Source: Methanoregulaceae archaeon UBA467 (lineage in GTDB: Archaea; Halobacteriota; Methanomicrobia; Methanomicrobiales; Methanospirillaceae). Taken from it: a DNA stretch of 64,000 bases. Position 1 is the stretch's first letter; each line of letters begins with the position of its first letter. Location of the stretch: assembly GCA_002503825.1 (NCBI GenBank), contig DASP01000017.1:62001-126000 (forward strand), given 5' to 3'. A model generated the notes under the pieces. The model did no database searches. It was not told the origin of the DNA and was given only the letters and a program-made list of their open reading frames with translations. Both the position numbers and the translations under genes were made by a program. Positions 41,800 through 49,699 of the stretch are shown piece by piece.

Positions 41800-42926
41800 C
41801 CGAGCACCCCGGCCGCGGCCATAACACCGTCGCCCTTCGGTGTGAAACCGTTCTTTTTAAGGGACGACTCCACCGCTGCCAGTGTTGCGAGCGTCTCAGG
41901 GGCACCGACAGCTCCCATTGAACCGATCCTGAATATCTTTCCTTTGAGGTGATCCTGGCCGCCTGCAATTTCAATACCCATCTTCTTAATGCTGCCGCGG
42001 AAGTCGCTGTCCTTTACCCCGTCCGGAATAGTGACCGCAGTTACCGTGTTTGAATAGGTATGGTCGGCATCGGTCTTCGGGAAGAGCTCAAGGCCCCATG
42101 CCACTGCCGCAGCCCTGACTGCCGAAGACAACCTCCTGTGCCTGGCGATGCGGTTTTCCAGTCCCTCTTCCTCGACAATCAGGCAGGCCTCCCGGAGCGC
42201 AAGAAAGAGCGGCACTGCAGGAGTGTACGGGGTCTCCATGAGTTTTGCAGAGGCACTCTTCCGGTAGGCGGCAAGGTCAAGGTAATACGGGCGCTGGTCG
42301 CAGAGGCGCTCCCACGCCCGTTCACCGACCGATATGGCTGAAAGCCCTGCCGGTGCCGCAAGGCACTTTTGTGAGCCGACAACTGCAATATCTGCTCCCC
42401 ATGCATCGGCCCTGACATCGTCCCCGCCGATTGAGGTGATGCCGTCCATCACGAAGAGGGCATCATACTTTCGGGCAAGTTTCCCGACTTTTTCAGCCGG
42501 GTTTTTGATGGCAACAGACGTCTCGTTGTGCACAAGGGTGACCATCTCTGCCCCTTCCTCAAGTTCACGCTCCAGTGCGGCAAGATCGAGGGGCGTCCCC
42601 CACTCCGATGAGACCTCCCGGGCCGTTCCATACCGCTGCGCTATTTTATAAAGCCGTTCTCCGAATTTCCCGTTCACGAGACAGGCAATTTTCTTTCCCC
42701 TGCCGAAGTTGCCTACCGCTGCTTCCATTGCAGCGGTGCCTGACCCGCTGATAACGAATAATTCATTGTCCGTCCCGAACACTGGCTTTAATATCCTTAC
42801 ACAATCGGCGTATATTTCGCCGAATTCGGCGCCACGATGGTTGATTGCCTGTCGCATCATTGCAGCCCGGACCCGTTCCGGCATGGGAACCGGGCCGGGG
42901 AGCATCAGGAGTGGTTCTTTTTCCAT
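41796..42926 (-). CDS. Class V aminotransferase, alanine/serine-glyoxylate or -pyruvate type
   Basis: PLP enzyme of 376 residues. Lys187 in VVGSQKCLAAPAG is the PLP lysine; LPGPVPMPERVRAAM and ISGSGTAAMEAAVGNF are the typical N-terminal blocks of alanine-glyoxylate aminotransferases. The closest characterised archaeal relatives transfer amino groups among alanine, serine, glyoxylate and pyruvate. It is the first gene of a four-gene unit with ribC and ribH. Its start lies opposite the purE promoter. Confidence 0.9.
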   Translation of the reverse strand: MEKEPLLMLPGPVPMPERVRAAMMRQAINHRGAEFGEIYADCVRILKPVFGTDNELFVISGSGTAAMEAAVGNFGRGKKIACLVNGKFGERLYKIAQRYGTAREVSSEWGTPLDLAALERELEEGAEMVTLVHNETSVAIKNPAEKVGKLARKYDALFVMDGITSIGGDDVRADAWGADIAVVGSQKCLAAPAGLSAISVGERAWERLCDQRPYYLDLAAYRKSASAKLMETPYTPAVPLFLALREACLIVEEEGLENRIARHRRLSSAVRAAAVAWGLELFPKTDADHTYSNTVTAVTIPDGVKDSDFRGSIKKMGIEIAGGQDHLKGKIFRIGSMGAVGAPETLATLAAVESSLKKNGFTPKGDGVMAAAGVLG

Positions 42927-42946
42927 TGAAATCCGTCCATAGTATT

Positions 42947-42954
42947 TTTATAAT
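42947..42954 (+). promoter_or_regulatory. TATA box of purE
   Basis: TTTATAAT predicts transcription starting near 42977, so the ATG at 42982 and not the one at 42973 would be translated. Confidence 0.5.
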
Positions 42955-42981
42955 GATGAAATATATGTTTGGATGGCATTC

Positions 42982-43368
42982 ATGGTAGAGGTATCTATTA
43001 TCAGCGGGTCCGCCTCTGATTCCGCTATTGCGGAAAAGGCGGTACAAATTCTGAAAGAACAGGGAATCAGTTATGATGTCGCGGTTATCTCTGCGCACAG
43101 GGACCCTGACCGTCTTGATGATTACATCAAAAAAAGCGATTCCAGGATCTTCATCGCCATCGCCGGTCTTTCTGCTGCCCTTCCGGGGGTAATCGCTTCA
43201 AAGACCGACAGGCCGGTCATAGGTGTTCCTGTCAGCAGCAAACTGATGGGAATGGATGCACTGCTCTCGATTGCGCAGATGCCAAAAGGTGTCCCTGTTG
43301 CATGCGTCGGGGTGGATAACGGGGAAAATGCCGCACTTCTGGCAGTGCGTATCCTGAAACTTAAATAA
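42982..43368 (+). CDS. purE: PurE, N5-carboxyaminoimidazole ribonucleotide mutase / AIR carboxylase
   Basis: Purine biosynthesis enzyme of 128 residues. The nucleotide-binding SGSASDSAIAEKA opening, SAHRDPDRLDDYI and the helix AIAGLSAALPGVIASKTDRPVIGVPV are characteristic. The usual SAHRTP reads SAHRDP here, a change of a conserved threonine near the active His. Whether it uses N5-CAIR or AIR with CO2 directly cannot be read. The ATG at 42973 would add three residues, but the TATA box favours 42982. It is convergent with thiC. Confidence 0.9.
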   Translation: MVEVSIISGSASDSAIAEKAVQILKEQGISYDVAVISAHRDPDRLDDYIKKSDSRIFIAIAGLSAALPGVIASKTDRPVIGVPVSSKLMGMDALLSIAQMPKGVPVACVGVDNGENAALLAVRILKLK

Positions 43369-43413
43369 AGGGTTTGTTAAAACTCCTCCCGCACTCTCAC
43401 TTATTCCTCTTCC

Positions 43414-43455
43414 GCCGCACTCACCATCGCGACACTCCCGGGGCTGGTACCCCGC
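43414..43455 (+). repeat. Intergenic hairpin repeat, copy 1
   Basis: A 42-nt segment identical at 36 positions to 58578-58619. It contains GACACTCCCGGGGCTG and a hairpin CGGGG/CCCCG with a 6-nt loop. It lies between convergent purE and thiC. The nature is unknown: a small mobile element, a terminator family or a structured RNA. Confidence 0.65.
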
Positions 43456-43569
43456 TATTTTGGCTTCTCAATTGTGAAATGAGGTCTGTCCCTGATCAAA
43501 GAAGAAGATCACCGGTTCATATTCCCCACTGCGTTACAACAGGACCCTGTTACAGGAGCGGTTGAATGT

Positions 43570-43595
43570 ATTGTCTGCAGTCGTGTGCGGACAAT
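43570..43595. terminator. Hairpin between convergent purE and thiC
   Basis: ATTGTCTGC and GCGGACAAT pair over nine positions with one G-U pair and an 8-nt loop, 24 bases after the thiC stop. It may serve as terminator or 3' protective hairpin. Confidence 0.4.
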
Positions 43596-43618
43596 GTATT
43601 ATCAAAAAAGAATCCGCT

Positions 43619-44899
43619 TTATTTCTCCCTGTCACCTTTTTCTGAAAAAATATCACGCACAAGTTTCACTGCGCAGAGCTCTCCGCACATGGAACATGTT
43701 TCAATATCCCCGTCGCGGCGGTGCACGTCCCGTGCAACCTCCCCGTACATTGCAAGCCTGAACTGCTCTTCCCAGTCAAGGTTTCTCCGGGCCTGGGCCA
43801 TCTTCATCTCCCTCGGGTTTTTATAACCCTCGCGGGTCCGGGAAATATCGGCTATATGGGCGGCTATCTTTGCCACGCGGGTCCCCTGGACGATATCCTC
43901 GACGAGCGGGAGTGCGAGGTGCTCACTCGGGCTGACCATGCAGAGGAAATCCGCACCGTGCATCCCTGCCACCGCTCCACCGATCGCGGAGACCACGTGA
44001 TCATACCCGGGAGCGATATCGGTGACCAGAGGCCCCAGAAGATAGAGGGGCGCATCGTTTGTCAGTTCCTTGATGATCTGGACATTATACTGCACCTGCT
44101 GGAGTGGTATGTGCCCCGGACCTTCAATCATCCGCTGGACACCTGCATCAAGCGCCCGGTTCGCCAGTGCGCCGAGCGTGAGATATTCAAGCATCTTTGC
44201 ATGCCGGTCCGCGTCCTGCAGGCACCCCGGCCGCATGCCGTCACCAAGGCTGATGACGACTCCGTATTCGGCCAGTATCTCGAGGAGATAATCATATTCC
44301 GCGTACAGGGGATTTTCCGTTCCCTGCCCGGCCATCATCGCCACATGGAATGCTCCCCCCCTGCTCACCACATTCATGATCCGTGGATCTGCCCGGAGCG
44401 TATCAAACGCCTGCATATTGACACCGCAGTGAAGGGTGAGAAAGTCAACGCCGTCCCGGCAATGGTCCCTGATTACATTGAAGAGGAGATCCGCGTCCAC
44501 ATCTCCTGCGTTTCCGGCCCTTCGGACCGCTTCATAGATGGGGACGGTCCCGACAGTGATGTCCATACCGAGGATCTTTCTCCGCATCTCCTGCAGATCA
44601 CCCCCGGTCGAGAGGTCCATGAGCGCATCCGCCCCGTTCGCGATTGCTGCCCTCGCTTTCTCCATTTCCAGCGACGGGTCATCCCGCCCGCCTGAAGTGC
44701 CGATATTGACATTCACCTTGGTCCGGCAATGTTCCCCTATCGCACATATTTTATGGCTTCTGCGGGGATTCGCCGGAATAACAGCCCGTCCCCGGCTTAT
44801 TGCCCGCGCCAGGTCCCTGGCACTGACACCTTCCTCCCGGGCGGCTGATTCTACTTCGGGGGGAGTCCCCGTGAAGCACTCCTGGATCAGGGTATGCAT
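43619..44899 (-). CDS. thiC: Phosphomethylpyrimidine synthase ThiC
   Basis: Radical SAM enzyme that rearranges aminoimidazole ribotide into the thiamin pyrimidine. The 426-residue archaeal form has NVNIGTSGGRDDP near the N-terminus, the EGPGHIPLQQV helix and the C-terminal cluster motif CSMCGELC (C-x2-C-x4-C) that binds the 4Fe-4S centre. AIR, its substrate, is also the substrate of the neighbouring PurE step. ATG 44899 is chosen because the TATA box at 44923-44930 predicts a start of transcription near 44901; another ATG lies three codons upstream. No TPP riboswitch fits in the leader. Confidence 0.95.
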   Translation of the reverse strand: MHTLIQECFTGTPPEVESAAREEGVSARDLARAISRGRAVIPANPRRSHKICAIGEHCRTKVNVNIGTSGGRDDPSLEMEKARAAIANGADALMDLSTGGDLQEMRRKILGMDITVGTVPIYEAVRRAGNAGDVDADLLFNVIRDHCRDGVDFLTLHCGVNMQAFDTLRADPRIMNVVSRGGAFHVAMMAGQGTENPLYAEYDYLLEILAEYGVVISLGDGMRPGCLQDADRHAKMLEYLTLGALANRALDAGVQRMIEGPGHIPLQQVQYNVQIIKELTNDAPLYLLGPLVTDIAPGYDHVVSAIGGAVAGMHGADFLCMVSPSEHLALPLVEDIVQGTRVAKIAAHIADISRTREGYKNPREMKMAQARRNLDWEEQFRLAMYGEVARDVHRRDGDIETCSMCGELCAVKLVRDIFSEKGDREK

Positions 44900-44922
44900 A
44901 AGACACATTTGGTAGGGAAGCC

Positions 44923-44930
44923 TTATTATT
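44923..44930 (-). promoter_or_regulatory. TATA-like box of thiC
   Basis: AATAATAA on the minus strand lies about 27 bases before ATG 44899, suggesting a leaderless message. The region is shared with the divergent MBL gene. Confidence 0.4.
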
Positions 44931-44934
44931 GTGC

Positions 44935-45537
44935 ATGCCAGTCAGATGGATCCCGGGCAGTTCCTTTTTCGGAAACTCTTATCTGGTGGGAAACGTCCTT
45001 GTCGACGCAGCGGTGCTGCCGACTCAAATCGAGCCTTTCAGGAGTAGTATCAGGACTATCGTCCTCACCCACTGTCATTTCGACCACATCGCATATGTGA
45101 ACGAAATTGCCCATATGTGCAACGCGGAGGTCTGCATCCACCGCCTCGATGCAAGGGGGCTCTCTGATGATGCACAGAGCCTCTCCATGAATTTCGGGAC
45201 CAGGTCTCCCGGAAGGGTGCCTGACAGGATACTGGAAGACGGGGAAATGGTCGGAGATCTCCATGTCATCCATACCCCGGGCCACACTCCGGGAAGCATC
45301 TGCCTCTACAAGGAAGACGAAAAGGCACTGATGAGCGGGGATACCGTCTTTACCGACGGGGGATTCGGGAGGTTTGATTTCCCGGGAGGGAGCAGGATCG
45401 AGCTTGCCCGCTCGATTGAGCTTCTTACCTCTCTCGATGTAGACGGCCTTTACCCGGGTCACGGCAGCCCTGTGCAGCACGGCGGAAGCCGGCATATCGA
45501 GGGGGCACGTGCTCTCCTGAAGATGAGCTATGTATAA
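44935..45537 (+). CDS. MBL-fold hydrolase, glyoxalase II-like
   Basis: Zinc hydrolase of 200 residues with THCHFDH, HTPGHTPGS, the bridging Asp in MSGDTVFTD and the last ligand in LYPGHGSPVQHGG. Size and the GSICLYKEDEKALMSGD block are those of small glyoxalase II-like thioesterases or phosphodiesterases. The substrate is unknown. ATG 44935 is the first good start, since the frame upstream has only TTG at 44929. The stop overlaps the start of the DUF123 gene. Confidence 0.87.
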   Translation: MPVRWIPGSSFFGNSYLVGNVLVDAAVLPTQIEPFRSSIRTIVLTHCHFDHIAYVNEIAHMCNAEVCIHRLDARGLSDDAQSLSMNFGTRSPGRVPDRILEDGEMVGDLHVIHTPGHTPGSICLYKEDEKALMSGDTVFTDGGFGRFDFPGGSRIELARSIELLTSLDVDGLYPGHGSPVQHGGSRHIEGARALLKMSYV

Positions 45538-45967
45538 AGGCGTGTATTGCCTTATCCTGAAAAATAAAGCCGCAACAGTAAAAACGGGCGCACTTGGTGA
45601 GATCCCTTTTCGTGGAGGGTGGCACGTCTATGTCGGATCCGCACTTGGACCCGGAGGCCTGCTGCGTGTTGCCCGGCATATCAGGTGCACCCGGAGTATG
45701 CCGGGAAAACCGCACTGGCACATCGATTATCTCCTCTCAAACCCGTCGTTTGAACTGACCCATGCGGTCTGTGCACACGTGGAGCACGCCTGCGAATGCC
45801 GGATAGCGGGGAGACTTGCCGGCTCTCCCATACGCAGGTTTGGTTCATCGGACTGCACATGTCCGTCACATCTCTTTTTTTTCCCGAAACAGCCGCTTTC
45901 TCATGTTATCAGCTGTATCGAAGACACCGGCCTTTATGCCATCATCACAACAATCAAAAACTCTTAA
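45530..45967 (+). CDS. DUF123 (GIY-YIG-like) protein
   Basis: Protein of 145 residues. KGVYCLIL, GGWHVYVGSALGPGGLLRVARH and the HWHIDYLLSN block are the marks of DUF123, a family with a GIY-YIG nuclease-like core that in some archaea is fused to endonuclease III. Here it is a free domain. The G-x-Y and Y-V-G-S positions and the later His/Asp fit a nuclease fold, but activity has not been shown as far as I know. It overlaps the MBL gene by eight bases. Confidence 0.87.
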   Translation: MYKGVYCLILKNKAATVKTGALGEIPFRGGWHVYVGSALGPGGLLRVARHIRCTRSMPGKPHWHIDYLLSNPSFELTHAVCAHVEHACECRIAGRLAGSPIRRFGSSDCTCPSHLFFFPKQPLSHVISCIEDTGLYAIITTIKNS

Positions 45968-45982
45968 GTACAGTTTTAGAAT

Positions 45983-46534
45983 ATGACGGTGGTAGGCATT
46001 TCGGGTAGTATGAGGAAAGACGGCAACACCTCTCTCCTCATCCGGAGCATTCTTGAACGCTGTGAAAATGGCGGACTGAAGACCGAATTCATCTCTCTCG
46101 CAGGCAAGGAGATTAAACCGTGTCTTGGCTGTGAAAAATGCAAAGAGAAAGACTGGTGCGTTATACAGAATGATGACTGGGGGGATATCATGAAAAAGGT
46201 CATGGATTCAGAGGTGCTCGTGATCGGCTCCCCGACCTACTATTTCGACGTGTGCGGTCATTTGAAAAACTTCATCGACCGTTCTTACTCGCTGTACCAC
46301 CAGAGAAAACTTGCCGGAAGAAAGGCCGTAGCGGTTGCAGTCTGTGCAAACAAAGGCGGCGCACGGACAATTGAGACTCTCGAGGGATTCTTAAACACCC
46401 ACGAATTTTCTTACCTTGGATGGGTCCGGGGAAAAGGATACCTTGCAGGCGATGTTATAAATGACCACCGCGCCATGCACAGGGCAGAAGAGATCGGGGA
46501 TAGGATCATCCAGCTCCTTAACCCCCGTGACTGA
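45983..46534 (+). CDS. Iron-sulfur flavoprotein (NADPH-dependent FMN reductase family)
   Basis: Protein of 183 residues. The FMN-binding GISGSMRKDGNTSLLI opens the flavodoxin fold, and GSPTYYFDVCGHLKNFIDR is the second FMN site. Between them Cys47, Cys50, Cys53 and Cys59 (CLGCEKCKEKDWC) form the compact cluster motif of archaeal iron-sulfur flavoproteins, which hold a 4Fe-4S centre and pass electrons from ferredoxin to O2 or H2O2. A TATA-like CTCTTAAGTAC lies just upstream. The partial gene at the left edge of the window is a relative. Confidence 0.88.
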   Translation: MTVVGISGSMRKDGNTSLLIRSILERCENGGLKTEFISLAGKEIKPCLGCEKCKEKDWCVIQNDDWGDIMKKVMDSEVLVIGSPTYYFDVCGHLKNFIDRSYSLYHQRKLAGRKAVAVAVCANKGGARTIETLEGFLNTHEFSYLGWVRGKGYLAGDVINDHRAMHRAEEIGDRIIQLLNPRD

Positions 46535-46544
46535 ACCTGAAAAA

Positions 46545-47000
46545 TTACCCTGATTTTTTTGCAGTTATCGTCTCAATATCAATCGAGATGACATCCACTC
46601 CATCCGGGGAAAAATCAGGAATCTCTTCCTTTTCGACACCATAATGCTCAAGTATAATCGTTAATGCATGCTTTTTCTCATCTTCGCCGGAAAGGATCCG
46701 GCATGTTCCAAAGGCGATGACACTCCGGTATTTCATACTCCAGTTACATGGGTATTGAGCAGGAACGGGCTCGATTCCTGAATCTATTTCAATACATACC
46801 TTAGGATTTTTCCGGAGTATCTCCATCTTCTTTCCGCCCGGATGCGAATGAATGTAGATTCTCCCTGCCTCGTATCCGAAACAGACCGGCACTACGTATG
46901 GCTGGTCCCCTTCGCAGAGACCGAGCCGGCAGACAGGCGCCGATTTGATTATACTGTCGATTTCTTTCTTGTCCGCGACCTCTTTATCGCTTCTTCTCAT
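46545..47000 (-). CDS. FMN-binding split-barrel protein, pyridoxamine phosphate oxidase-like (NimA type)
   Basis: Protein of 151 residues with the split-barrel pattern: VCRLGLCEGDQPYVVPVCFGYE, then IYIHSHPGGKKMEILRKNPKVCIEID, and the core WSMKYRSVIAFGTCRIL. These are typical of the NimA/PPOX-like group, which binds FMN, F420 or haem. Many methanogen members are F420- or FMN-linked reductases; the ligand is not known here. ATG 47000 is used; a GTG at 47015 is in frame but lacks a ribosome site. It converges with the flavoprotein gene. Confidence 0.83.
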   Translation of the reverse strand: MRRSDKEVADKKEIDSIIKSAPVCRLGLCEGDQPYVVPVCFGYEAGRIYIHSHPGGKKMEILRKNPKVCIEIDSGIEPVPAQYPCNWSMKYRSVIAFGTCRILSGEDEKKHALTIILEHYGVEKEEIPDFSPDGVDVISIDIETITAKKSG

Positions 47001-47057
47001 TGTTTTGGTTCTCACGATTGCCGGGTCCGGAATGGTCCGTCACGATTTCCAGTTCAA

Positions 47058-48143
47058 TCAGGCCCTCTGGTAAAGGGTTGATCGCTGGCAGAGTGTTCTC
47101 CCGAGGTCTTCGGCGACGCGCCGCATTTCTTCAGGGTCAAGGTAATCGGTATTCACCGCACCGGCGCCTTTTGAAATACTCTCCTCATACATCGTCCCGC
47201 CGAGGTCGTCCCCGCCTGAAAGGAGCCCCATCTGTGCCATTTTTATGCCGGTCTTCACCCATGAGACCTGGATATGGTCGAGATTATCAAAAAACAGGCG
47301 CGCCACGGCAACCATCAGGACGTCTTCCCTTCCTGTCGCCCCTGCCCGGGCGATGCCCTTCCGGTAGAGCGGGGTGTTCATATGGATAAATGACAGTGGT
47401 ACGAACTCTGTGAATCCTCTGGTATCGTCCTGTATCTCCCTTATACGTCTCAGGTGTTCGATCCGGTCGGCTTCACTCTCGCAGTGCCCGTACATGATGG
47501 TCGCGGTGGTGGGTATACCAAGAGCATGCGCCTCCCTGATAATTCGTTCCCATTCATCACTGTTGACCTTCTGCGGGCAGATTATCTCCCTTACCCTGTC
47601 GACGAGGATTTCAGCTGCAGTGCCGCACAGAGACCCGAGACCTGCCTCTTTCATCCTGCAGAGCAGGTCCCGTGTTGAAATTCTGCTCTTCGCTGCGCCA
47701 TAGGCAACTTCCATCGGGTTGCTGGCGTGGATATGGATCTCCGGTGCAGCTTCGTGGATCCAGGAAATGATGTCAATATACGACCCTGCATCAAAATCAG
47801 GATGAAGCCCGCTGACAGTACAGATCTCGGTTACACCCCTCTCTTTTGCACCCGCCACTTTTTTCTGGATATCTTCCTTATTGAACAGGTACACGCCCTC
47901 TTCACCCGGCTTTTTTGAAAAACCACAGAACCCACAGGAATTTACACACAGGTTGGTCACATTGACGTTCTGGTTTTTCACCCAGGTGATAACGTCTCCG
48001 ACCTTCCTGAGACGCAGCTGGTCTGCCGCAGCGGTGATCTTCCATACATCCCTGTCGCGGGTCTGCATCAGCATGAGTGCTTCATCAGGGCTCAGACGGT
48101 GTCCGGAGAGAACGTCAGAGAGGAGTACATCCAGTTCTTTCAT
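47058..48143 (-). CDS. cofH: FO synthase subunit CofH, copy 1
   Basis: Radical SAM enzyme that joins 5-amino-6-ribitylaminouracil and tyrosine in F420 synthesis. The 361-residue protein has the cluster motif CVNSCGFC (Cys66, 70, 73), the HIHASNPMEVAYGA block and GTAAEILVDRVREIICP, all typical of CofH rather than CofG. The ATG at 48143 is chosen because it aligns with the second copy at 52771 (MDRKQLLSDVL) and has GGTGG upstream; the ATG at 48170 would add nine residues and fits a leaderless start from the TATA box at 48199. CofG is not in the window. Confidence 0.9.
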   Translation of the reverse strand: MKELDVLLSDVLSGHRLSPDEALMLMQTRDRDVWKITAAADQLRLRKVGDVITWVKNQNVNVTNLCVNSCGFCGFSKKPGEEGVYLFNKEDIQKKVAGAKERGVTEICTVSGLHPDFDAGSYIDIISWIHEAAPEIHIHASNPMEVAYGAAKSRISTRDLLCRMKEAGLGSLCGTAAEILVDRVREIICPQKVNSDEWERIIREAHALGIPTTATIMYGHCESEADRIEHLRRIREIQDDTRGFTEFVPLSFIHMNTPLYRKGIARAGATGREDVLMVAVARLFFDNLDHIQVSWVKTGIKMAQMGLLSGGDDLGGTMYEESISKGAGAVNTDYLDPEEMRRVAEDLGRTLCQRSTLYQRA

Positions 48144-48198
48144 GGTCCCCACCGTGCTACTAATTGACATAGTGCTGTTCTGATTGTTCGGGTGATGT

Positions 48199-48208
48199 CC
48201 ATATAAAG
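48199..48208. promoter_or_regulatory. TATA box shared by cofH copy 1 and the DUF1805 gene
   Basis: CCATATAAAG reads as TTTATATGG on the minus strand. It predicts a cofH transcript starting near 48178 and could also serve the divergent gene. Confidence 0.45.
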
Positions 48209-48282
48209 AATTGTATCCATGCCCCGGATTGCCACCATGATTCATCTGGAGGGAAATGTACATCATTCGTACAGTGATTATT

Positions 48283-48582
48283 ATGCAGGAAAAGATTACT
48301 CTGAAAAATCCGGACGCCACGGGATATGTCATCCCTGCAGGTCCGGTACATCTCGTCATGGTCATCGCAGAACACGGAATGGTAGGGTGCGGGGCGTTTG
48401 ACGTCGCCGCACTGAACAACTTCGGATATCCTGCAGCGCGGGTGAAACCCTCGCGGGGGACTTCTATCGCCTCGCTCGATGACCTCCTTGCCGGTGAAAT
48501 CAAGGAGTCGAACCAGGCTGCAATGAAACTGGGGGTAAAGGAGGGGATGAGCGGAAAAGAGGCGCTGGATCTCCTCTCGTAA
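48283..48582 (+). CDS. DUF1805 (YunC-like) protein
   Basis: Protein of 99 residues. The block GMVGCGAFDVAALNNFGYPAARV and the ending GMSGKEALDLL are the marks of the DUF1805/YunC family, a small alpha/beta fold of unknown function widespread in methanogens. ATG 48283 matches the family start; an in-frame ATG at 48256 has GGAGG only three bases before it and would add nine residues. It is divergent from cofH copy 1. Confidence 0.83.
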   Translation: MQEKITLKNPDATGYVIPAGPVHLVMVIAEHGMVGCGAFDVAALNNFGYPAARVKPSRGTSIASLDDLLAGEIKESNQAAMKLGVKEGMSGKEALDLLS

Positions 48583-48613
48583 AAGACCGTTGCATAGCCG
48601 GCTTTGATGGATA

Positions 48614-49699
48614 TTATGAACAGGTCGTATCCGGGGTACCGGTGGAAATAATATAGATGTCGTCCGGACTTACCGTTAACACGATCTCCGAGCCTTTCTT
48701 AAGGTGACGTGATTCAAACGTTTTCCGGGACATCACCATAACAATATTCAGGCCGATATCAACATCAATCCTGACCATCGGACCGGATGGGTTCACTGCA
48801 ACGATTTTGCCCCGGTACGTATTGTCACGGTCTGTTCCCGGGTCCGTTTTTTCACGGACAGAAATATCATCAGCCCTTATGCAGACTGCCCCGTTCTCAC
48901 CCTTAATCGCTTTTGTAGAGCATGAAAAACTCACTGTACCGGTATCGAACCTGCAGTCGGGACCGCCTGCATCCGATACGATTCCCGGGATGATATTTTC
49001 AAAACCCATGAATTCGGCAGCCGTCCGTGTCCGTGGCCTGACAAAAACGTCATCGATGGCTCCTTCCTGTTCAAGACGCCCGTCGCGGATAAGAGCCATC
49101 CGTGTTCCGAGGTTCAGGGCCTCATGCCGCTCATGGGTGACCTGCACAATCGTCAGTCCCTGTTCACGGTGGAGTTCCCGCAGTTCATCAACAAAAAAAT
49201 CCCTCATTATTGGATCAAGTGCAGAAAGCGGCTCGTCAAGGAGCAATATCTCTGGCTCTATTGCCAGTGCGCGTGCTATCGCCACCCTCTGCATCTCTCC
49301 TCCGGAGAGCGTTAACGGTGCCCTCTGTGCAAGGTGGCCGACCCCGAGTTTTTTCATCAGGGTATCAACTCTCTTTTTTCGTTCAGGATGGTGTAACCCC
49401 TGCATCCTTAACCCAAACCCGATATTTTTCTCAACAGTCATATGGGGAAAGAGGGAGTAATCCTGGTATACCAGCCCTATTTTACGCATTTCCGGGGGAA
49501 TTCCGGTAATATCCTCCCCTTTTAAGAGAATACGTCCTTCATCGGGTATATGCAGACCTGCAAGCGCCTCGAGCAGGATGGTCTTTCCCGCACCCGACGG
49601 TCCCATGATAAAATAATAATCCCCCGCCATGATAGTGAGCGAGACTTCATGAAGGGCAAACGCGCTGAGCCTCAATGAGACGTTATCAAACTCGATCAT
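48614..49699 (-). CDS. wtpC: Tungstate/molybdate ABC transporter ATPase
   Basis: ATPase of 361 residues. Walker A GPSGAGKT, signature TLSGGEMQRVAIARAL, Walker B ILLLDEPLSALDP and the switch His in VTHERHEA are present. The last 120 residues form a TOBE/MOP-like regulatory domain (with MVRIDVDIGLNIVMVMSRK) as in ModC and WtpC, which may bind oxyanion and inhibit transport. The ATG at 49699 has GGGAGG upstream and overlaps the permease gene by 14 bases. It is the last gene of wtpA-wtpB-wtpC. Confidence 0.92.
   Translation of the reverse strand: MIEFDNVSLRLSAFALHEVSLTIMAGDYYFIMGPSGAGKTILLEALAGLHIPDEGRILLKGEDITGIPPEMRKIGLVYQDYSLFPHMTVEKNIGFGLRMQGLHHPERKKRVDTLMKKLGVGHLAQRAPLTLSGGEMQRVAIARALAIEPEILLLDEPLSALDPIMRDFFVDELRELHREQGLTIVQVTHERHEALNLGTRMALIRDGRLEQEGAIDDVFVRPRTRTAAEFMGFENIIPGIVSDAGGPDCRFDTGTVSFSCSTKAIKGENGAVCIRADDISVREKTDPGTDRDNTYRGKIVAVNPSGPMVRIDVDIGLNIVMVMSRKTFESRHLKKGSEIVLTVSPDDIYIISTGTPDTTCS

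Noticed and set aside
43721..44695. Long open frame of 324 codons antisense to thiC
   Set aside because: thiC is certain on the other strand; the antisense translation is rich in Arg, His and Pro without any fold pattern, as is common opposite high-GC third positions.
44900..44934. TPP riboswitch before thiC
   Set aside because: Only about 35 bases separate thiC from the divergent MBL gene and the predicted transcript starts at the ATG, so there is no room for the element.
48181..48503. N-terminal extension of cofH copy 1 reaching 48503
   Set aside because: The frame is open, but it crosses the promoter and the DUF1805 gene, and alignment with cofH copy 2 ends at the ATG at 48143.
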